Below are positions 59,190 through 64,000 of a stretch of 64,000 bases of DNA, piece by piece. This DNA comes from Levilactobacillus fuyuanensis (GTDB taxonomy: Bacteria > Bacillota > Bacilli > Lactobacillales > Lactobacillaceae): contig NZ_RHNZ01000005.1 of the NCBI RefSeq assembly GCF_003946395.1, forward strand, positions 1 to 64,000. Direction: 5' to 3'. Below the pieces are notes generated by a model. It ran no database searches, was not told the DNA's origin, and saw only the letters and a program-made list of their open reading frames with translations. A program made the position numbers and the translations under genes. Within the stretch, counting starts at the first letter, position 1; every line of letters starts with the position of its first letter.

Positions 59190-59480
59190 AATTGAGGAGT
59201 GGCGTGTATCGGCATAGAGATAGAGATGCCCCATTTGGTGCTGTTGTCCTTAGGGTTAAAGCTAACGTATCCGGAGGAGGCCAGGGATGCAGTCAGCTGT
59301 GTCGATGTTGTTAGGCCGGGCGATTGGTTCTCCCCGGTCTTACAACATGGGATGACCTTGAGGACACGTGGGTTTTGCGTGGCTTCAAGGCAAGCCGGAA
59401 GCCTGCTCTTCAGGCTGAAGGCGGTCCCCACAGCAGACGGAATCCCTGGCAGCCGCAGGCGACAATCTCCTAACCGTAAG
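59190..59480 (+). pseudogene. Possible remnant of an IS200/IS605-type tnpB 3' end
   Basis: GAGGAGTGGCG is followed in a shifted frame by codons for HRDRDAPFGAVVLRVKA, which loosely resembles the HDRDxNAAxNI end of TnpB. It is followed by several GC-rich hairpins (for example AGCCTG / CAGGCT near 59398-59420), as at the right ends of such elements where the guide RNA scaffold lies. Several indels would be needed. This is a weak call; the whole stretch 58867-59483 otherwise has no gene. Confidence 0.22.
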
Positions 59481-59483
59481 GAC

Positions 59484-59518
59484 AACAAAACCGCCGCCTC
59501 CCGAAGGAAGCGACGGTT
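59484..59518 (-). terminator. Terminator of the opp operon
   Basis: On minus AACCGTCGCTTCC pairs with GGAGGCGGCGGTT (wobble and one mismatch) and TTTTG follows, 26 bases past the oppA stop. Confidence 0.85.
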
Positions 59519-59543
59519 CCAGTGAACCTAACGATACATTAGC

Positions 59544-61370
59544 TTACTTCATGCTTGAAGAAGTTAATGACAGGTTAGTCCAGAAGTTGTTGTTAGCAGC
59601 GCCCATGTCAAAGCCCTTAACCCGCTTGTTGACAGGACCCCAGTTGTAACTGAAGGAACCTGGTGCAACGGCAGCTTGTTCGTTCATGTACTTCTGCCAT
59701 TGCTTGAAGGCCTTAGCACGGTAAGCATCGTTCCAAGACTTACTGTTGTTCATGTTAGCCATCAATTGCGTATTCTTCTTGGATACGAAGTGACCCATGT
59801 TGTAAACAGCGTCTTCACCGTAGATTTGCGTAGGGGTAGGTTCGGATGATAAGCCCCAAGCAGCGGCGTAGACATCAATCTTGCTTTGCTTTGGTGCTTG
59901 CAGAGTGGAGTAGAAACTGTTCATTTCCATCGTCTTACCACCGGTAAACTTAACGTTCAAGCCAACCTTGTGCCATTGTTGCAGGTAGTCTTGGTATTCA
60001 GCAGCTTGGGCGGAAGTCCCAGTCATGGCACCGAAGTAGATGGTTAACTTCTTGCCATTAGGATCAGTACGCCACTTGCTACCGTCACGCTTCTTGTAAC
60101 CGGCGTCAGTCAGTAACTTGTTAGCCTTCTTGATGTTCAGAGGGTAACCCTTTGATGAAGAATCCCAGTACTTGCCGAAGATTGGTGGAATCAAGGTGTT
60201 GGCACGCCAAGTAACCCCGTTCCCAAACTTCTTGCTGATAGCATCGAGGTTCAAGGCGTACATCATAGCTTGACGCAAGCTCTTGTTAGCCATCTTGCTG
60301 TTCTTGTCCATGACGTTCTTTTGGGTCTTGGTGTCGTAGTGACCGACGTTAAAGCCAAAGTAGTCGTATGACAAGGCAGGTTGACCGACAATCTTGTAGT
60401 TCTTGACGCTCTTCAATTGCTTGTAGTCAGTCCCATGCATGACACTGTTAGGCACAGTGAAGTCGTACTTGTTGGATTGGATAGCCTTGTCGATGTTGTT
60501 GGAAGAAACCACGTTGATCGAAATGTGCTTGACCTGTGGTGTCTTGCCATAGTAGTACTTGTTAGGTGACCAAGTCGTGGATTCACCTTCGACAACCTTA
60601 TCCAGCTTGTAAGGACCCGTGAAGAGTGGGTTCTTCCGAACTTGTGTGGATGAAGCTAACTTGGCAATTGGTACGTTCTTGATGTATTCATAAGGTTCAA
60701 CGGAACTCCAGATAAATGAGTTACCAACGTACTTCATGGCAGGGGTGACCTTGGTTAAGTGAATAACGGCAGTCCGACCCTTTTGACCATCGGGGAAGGT
60801 GATCCCAGAGATGGTCTTGGCGCTACCAGTATGGTAGGCGGCCATCCCTTTGATGGCGTTGTAGTCAGCGGAGTATTGTTGAGAAGTCGTCTTCTTGTTA
60901 GCGATAACTTCATATGGATATTCAATATCCTTAGCGGTTACAGCAGAACCGTTTGACCACTTGGCGTCTTTACGCAAGGTAATCGTAACGGTCTTAGCCT
61001 TCCGGTTGATGGTTTGGTTAGCCAGCCCACCCTTGATGATCTTGAAGTTCTTATCGGTGTGGAACAGACCATTGATGCTACCAGGTTGGTCACCACCAGG
61101 TGAGAAGACGTCGGCATCTTCAGCGTTGGTCGACAGAACGGGATCAGCAATCCCTTGGAACGGCGAGTCGTTTGGTTCGGCAAGCTTTAATGTACTGTTC
61201 TTCGTCGCAGTCTTGTCGGTTGCCTTAGTGTTCTTGTAGGCAGCCTTTAATTGAACGGAAGCACCACTGGTTCCGCTCTTAGAACTGGATGAACTTTTGC
61301 TGGAACATGCTGCGAGGCTAACGGTTGCGAGGACCGCCATCGCAGACAATGCGAGCTTTTTCTTATCCAT
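59544..61370 (-). CDS. oppA: Oligopeptide-binding lipoprotein OppA
   Basis: A 608-residue extracellular binding protein of the SBP_bac_5 family. The signal peptide MDKKKLALSAMAVLATVSLA leads to the lipobox LAAC with the lipid-modified Cys near residue 22, then a Ser-rich linker. The fold includes the family segment ITLRKDAKWSNGSAVTAKD (about residues 130-150). It binds peptides and delivers them to OppBC. It is the last gene of the operon, after oppC with a 144-base gap that holds a TTTGAG/CTCAAA stem and may adjust its level. Strong codon bias suggests high expression. Confidence 0.95.
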   Translation of the reverse strand: MDKKKLALSAMAVLATVSLAACSSKSSSSSKSGTSGASVQLKAAYKNTKATDKTATKNSTLKLAEPNDSPFQGIADPVLSTNAEDADVFSPGGDQPGSINGLFHTDKNFKIIKGGLANQTINRKAKTVTITLRKDAKWSNGSAVTAKDIEYPYEVIANKKTTSQQYSADYNAIKGMAAYHTGSAKTISGITFPDGQKGRTAVIHLTKVTPAMKYVGNSFIWSSVEPYEYIKNVPIAKLASSTQVRKNPLFTGPYKLDKVVEGESTTWSPNKYYYGKTPQVKHISINVVSSNNIDKAIQSNKYDFTVPNSVMHGTDYKQLKSVKNYKIVGQPALSYDYFGFNVGHYDTKTQKNVMDKNSKMANKSLRQAMMYALNLDAISKKFGNGVTWRANTLIPPIFGKYWDSSSKGYPLNIKKANKLLTDAGYKKRDGSKWRTDPNGKKLTIYFGAMTGTSAQAAEYQDYLQQWHKVGLNVKFTGGKTMEMNSFYSTLQAPKQSKIDVYAAAWGLSSEPTPTQIYGEDAVYNMGHFVSKKNTQLMANMNNSKSWNDAYRAKAFKQWQKYMNEQAAVAPGSFSYNWGPVNKRVKGFDMGAANNNFWTNLSLTSSSMK

Positions 61371-61514
61371 ACTATGTTTCCCCCTTGATTTTAAAAATCC
61401 TCTTATGAGACAGGCGGGTAATTCTCCTCAGGATCACTCGTCACTACTACGCTGGGCTACAAAGGCACTGTTTGAGTGGACACCATCTCCTCAAATGGGA
61501 TATGACTTTTAAGA

Positions 61515-62465
61515 CTAGTTGACGGAACCTTGCCGTTGTGAAGAATCCGCAGCGCGACGCAGAACTTGGCCAACGTAACTAATTGATAAACAAAGAATAA
61601 TGATTTCGAGTGCGGCCGGTAACCACGTCCACCAGTACTGCGTGATGTTGTTAGGGTCGTTGGCGTTGGCAATCATGGTCCCTAGGGAAGGCGTCTGGCT
61701 TGGCAGCCCGAAGCCCAGGTAGGAAAGCCCAGTTTCAACCCCGATGTTTTCGGCGAAGGATAGGGTACAATCCACGATGATCAGCGACGAAATGTTCGGC
61801 ATAATTTCTCTAAAGATAATCTTCCAATGACTGGTCCCGGAAGCTTTAGAGGCGGCCACGTAATCCTTTTCCGATTCGGCTAAAGTCCGTGATCGGATCA
61901 GCCGTGACGTTCCTTCCCAGTAGAAGATGGAGAAGATGAACGTTAAGGTGACGGAGTTGTAGTGCGGGATGATAGTGACCAGAACGATGATCATCATCGT
62001 CATTGGCAACATCATCATGAAGTCGTAGATCCGTTGCATCCCCCAGTCGATGTAACCGTTGAAGTACCCGGAAATCAGGCCCCAACAGATCCCGAAGGTG
62101 GATGAGATGACCGTCAAACCAATGGCGATCCCGATTGAGTTCCGTGAACCGACGATCAATTGCTTAGCAACCGAACGACCAGCGGAATCGGCACCGAGCC
62201 AGAAGTCTGCGGTAAAGGGTTGGTTGAAGTAACCCATGATGTTGGTCTCCATCATTTTCGGGGTATTGATGAACAAAGCCCCAATCATGACGAAGAGGAT
62301 GAAGCCGACAATGATAATGAGTGCTGCCATGGCGGGTTTGTCCGCCTTGAATTCACTCCAGATGATTTTAGCCGTTGAAGGGGTGGCTTCCGCCTGAGCC
62401 TCTTGCGTCAGCCGGGCTAAATCAGCTGCGGAAATGTCTGAGTGTTGTTCGAAATTTTCTGCCAT
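61515..62465 (-). CDS. oppC: Oligopeptide ABC permease OppC
   Basis: A 316-residue permease with a cytoplasmic N-terminal tail, six helices, and the EAA-type loop EKDYVAASKASGTSHWKIIF (about residues 208-227) that contacts the ATPases. WLGADSAGRSVAKQL is typical of the DppC/OppC branch. It follows oppB by 16 bases. Confidence 0.95.
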   Translation of the reverse strand: MAENFEQHSDISAADLARLTQEAQAEATPSTAKIIWSEFKADKPAMAALIIIVGFILFVMIGALFINTPKMMETNIMGYFNQPFTADFWLGADSAGRSVAKQLIVGSRNSIGIAIGLTVISSTFGICWGLISGYFNGYIDWGMQRIYDFMMMLPMTMMIIVLVTIIPHYNSVTLTFIFSIFYWEGTSRLIRSRTLAESEKDYVAASKASGTSHWKIIFREIMPNISSLIIVDCTLSFAENIGVETGLSYLGFGLPSQTPSLGTMIANANDPNNITQYWWTWLPAALEIIILCLSISYVGQVLRRAADSSQRQGSVN

Positions 62466-62481
62466 TCTGTTTTAGCCTCCT

Positions 62482-63441
62482 TTACTGGATTCGAATTCGT
62501 GGATCGACAATGCTGAGAATAATATCTGAAAGTAACGTCCCAATCAGGTTCAAGATCCCGTAAATCAGGACCAGTGCGGTAATAACCGTGTAGTCCCGGT
62601 AGCTGATGGAGTTCACGAAGAGCAAGCCCATCCCGGGGTAAGAGAAGACCGTTTCGGTAAAGATCGACCCGTTTAACAAACCGGTGATCGAGTAACCAGC
62701 GAAAGCGGCGATTGGAAGTAAGGAATTCCGGAAGATATGGTGACGGTAGATGTCTTTGCTTGGGACACCCTTTGAACGCGCCGTCCGTACATAGTCGGAA
62801 TGCTTGGAATCAATAACTTCGGAACGCAAGTACTGGACAATGTTGACGGTCCCGAACAAGGCACCGAGAAGACCAGGTAACAGAATATGGTAGAAACGCG
62901 ATCCGAAGGTATGTAGCCAACCGGTTGCGTCCGACGATATTGATCCGGTCGTGGGGAACCAACCCAGAACGTAACCAAAGATCCAAATTCCGATAACTAA
63001 GATAACGAAGAATGGAATACAGTAGGTGACGTAGGTGTAGACCCGGATGATGGTGTCGGGTAATTTACCTTCATGCCGACCGGCGTAGACACCCATTGGT
63101 AAGGCGAAGGCGTAGGTCAGAATCATGGTAAAGAGGGCCAGCCATAAGGTGTTGGCAGCCCGGCCACCAATCAGACGGGTGACGGGTTCCTGGTATTGGT
63201 AACTGTTCCCTAAGTTTCCGTGGAACAAGTGAACGACCCAGTTCCAGTATTGTTGGTACCAAGGGTCGTACAACCCATTGATTTTCATTAAATGATGAAT
63301 CTGTGCGGGGTCCGCCTTAGGGTTAATGGAGCCGGTAAATGGGTCACCGGGCATCGCCTTGGCCAAGAGGAAGACCAGAATACTTAGGACAATGACTTCG
63401 GGAATCATGATCAAGAAACGCCGTAGAATCGTTTTCCACAT
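62482..63441 (-). CDS. oppB: Oligopeptide ABC permease OppB
   Basis: A 319-residue permease with six helices. The N-terminal TILRRFLIMIPEVIVLSILV, GDPFTGSINPKADP and the EAA loop SDYVRTARSKGVPSKDIYRH match OppB/DppB. Its ATG overlaps the stop codon of the preceding ATPase gene (TAATG), so the two are coupled. Confidence 0.95.
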   Translation of the reverse strand: MWKTILRRFLIMIPEVIVLSILVFLLAKAMPGDPFTGSINPKADPAQIHHLMKINGLYDPWYQQYWNWVVHLFHGNLGNSYQYQEPVTRLIGGRAANTLWLALFTMILTYAFALPMGVYAGRHEGKLPDTIIRVYTYVTYCIPFFVILVIGIWIFGYVLGWFPTTGSISSDATGWLHTFGSRFYHILLPGLLGALFGTVNIVQYLRSEVIDSKHSDYVRTARSKGVPSKDIYRHHIFRNSLLPIAAFAGYSITGLLNGSIFTETVFSYPGMGLLFVNSISYRDYTVITALVLIYGILNLIGTLLSDIILSIVDPRIRIQ

Positions 63442-64000
63442 TAGGCCTGCACCTCCCCTTCCTGGCTAGCGAGTTGTTGCGCGATAGTTTGTGGTAAGGC
63501 CACGGCGTGCGTTGGGGTGACCTGCACCAAAGGGTAGGCCGCACCGTTATCGTCGTAGTACTTACTCTGTTGATCCTGGTAGACCTGTTCAACGGCTAGC
63601 CGAGAAGCCCGGTGGGCCTCACGCGAGTTGACGTCGGTTTCAGGGATGGCAGCCAAGAGACGCTTGGTGTAGATGTGGAGGGGATGGTTGTAAATATCAT
63701 CCCGGGTCCCAATCTCGACCAGCCGACCGCGGTTCATGATGGCAATGTTATTACACATGTGCCGCACGACCCCTAAGTCATGGGAAATGAATAAGTAGGA
63801 GATACCGAATTCCCGTTGAATCTTTTTCATGAAGTTCAACACCTGAGCTTGAACGGAAAGGTCCAACGCGGAGACGGGTTCGTCGGCGATAATCAGCTTA
63901 GGGTTGGTAGCCACCGCACGGGCAACCCCGATCCGTTGCCGTTGTCCACCGGAGAATTGGTGAGGGTACTTATAGAGTGCATCGGCATCCAGCCCGACGA
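63441..64000 (-). CDS. oppF: Oligopeptide ABC transporter ATPase, C-terminal part (window edge)
   Basis: The gene runs off the right edge; about 186 codons are seen. The signature HQFSGGQRQRIGVARAVA, Walker B PKLIIADEPVSALDLSVQA and the H-loop LFISHDLGVVRHM are present, then the oligopeptide/dipeptide ATPase C-terminal region (HPLHIYTKRLLAAIPETD). Walker A lies outside the window. Order next to oppB suggests OppF, but OppD cannot be excluded. Confidence 0.88.
   Translation of the reverse strand, partial: VGLDADALYKYPHQFSGGQRQRIGVARAVATNPKLIIADEPVSALDLSVQAQVLNFMKKIQREFGISYLFISHDLGVVRHMCNNIAIMNRGRLVEIGTRDDIYNHPLHIYTKRLLAAIPETDVNSREAHRASRLAVEQVYQDQQSKYYDDNGAAYPLVQVTPTHAVALPQTIAQQLASQEGEVQA

Noticed and set aside
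58956-59525. Open frames of about 90-110 codons on both strands in the gene-free stretch upstream of CDF and downstream of oppA
   Set aside because: No ribosome sites, no recognisable motifs, Arg- and Ser-rich random composition, and the stretch holds the opp terminator.
1-64000. CRISPR arrays, prophage, rRNA and tRNA genes
   Set aside because: No short regularly spaced repeats, integrase or phage genes, or rRNA/tRNA sequences were recognised by eye. A tRNA scan would be needed to exclude a single tRNA fully.

Overview
The window looks like the chromosome of a heterofermentative lactobacillus (Levilactobacillus/Lactobacillus brevis-like). The evidence is a full-length phosphoketolase plus acetate kinase, Gram-positive ribosome binding sites (AGGAGG type), rho-independent terminators on both strands, CcpA-type cre sites, GPH-family sugar symporters, lipoprotein-anchored ABC importers and LytTR/HPK10 signalling genes. 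The species is inferred from gene content only. No rRNA, tRNA, CRISPR array or intact insertion sequence was seen.

Layout. 1-8.1 kb: a YhgE/Pip-like membrane protein with its TetR regulator, ackA, and an ABC-2 exporter divergent from a TetR gene and an HD hydrolase. 8.1-33 kb: a large uronate/gluconate catabolic island. It holds uxuB, a mutarotase-like epimerase, a D-2-hydroxyacid dehydrogenase, gluconokinase, a short-type 6-phosphogluconate dehydrogenase, a GH31 glycosidase with a GPH symporter and uxaC, a glycerol-facilitator-type aquaporin, a FadR-type GntR regulator, kduI-uxuA-kdgK, a LacI regulator, and a second GPH symporter with uxaE and a second uxaC. 33-42 kb: an HxxxDG acyltransferase-like protein, a tiny secreted peptide, a drug-efflux MFS, an orphan antitoxin-like gene with a LexA-like box, an M50-like membrane protein, YbaK, a UTRA-GntR regulator and xpkA. 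42-47.5 kb: a branched-chain amino acid ABC operon (livJHMGF plus a CBS-ACT protein) behind a leader-peptide attenuator. 47.6-50.7 kb: MFS/TetR pair, a GreA paralogue and a small membrane protein. 50.7-55.6 kb: an agr-like signalling locus flanked by structured RNA regions. 55.8-59.5 kb: a 28-residue membrane peptide, an RluD-type synthase, UspA, and a decayed stretch (two pseudogenes and a possible tnpB remnant). 59.5-64 kb: an oligopeptide ABC operon that runs off the edge.

How it works together. Glucuronate and galacturonate enter through the GPH symporters. UxaC makes fructuronate or tagaturonate, and UxaE converts tagaturonate to fructuronate, so one UxuB-UxuA-KdgK line serves both acids. 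Gluconate goes through gluconokinase and Gnd to pentose phosphate, which XpkA splits; AckA makes ATP from the acetyl phosphate. The island carries two repeated operator types: an ACTNRTATAYNAST-like motif at four sites (proposed GntR sites) and a palindrome around CACGTTAACA at several sites (proposed LacI sites), with cre sites overlapping some promoters.

Most unusual locus: at 50.7-55.6 kb a LytTR response regulator is followed by two AgrC-like kinases with complementary defects. The first keeps the ATP-binding boxes but has Gln at the phosphoacceptor His position; the second keeps the His but lacks the ATP-binding boxes. A structured, terminator-ended RNA region lies upstream, a second one with a cre-overlapped promoter lies downstream, and then come 2.5 copies of a repeat whose hairpin stems covary. 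No pheromone gene is visible. I propose a split, trans-phosphorylating sensor controlling RNA output; this is inference.
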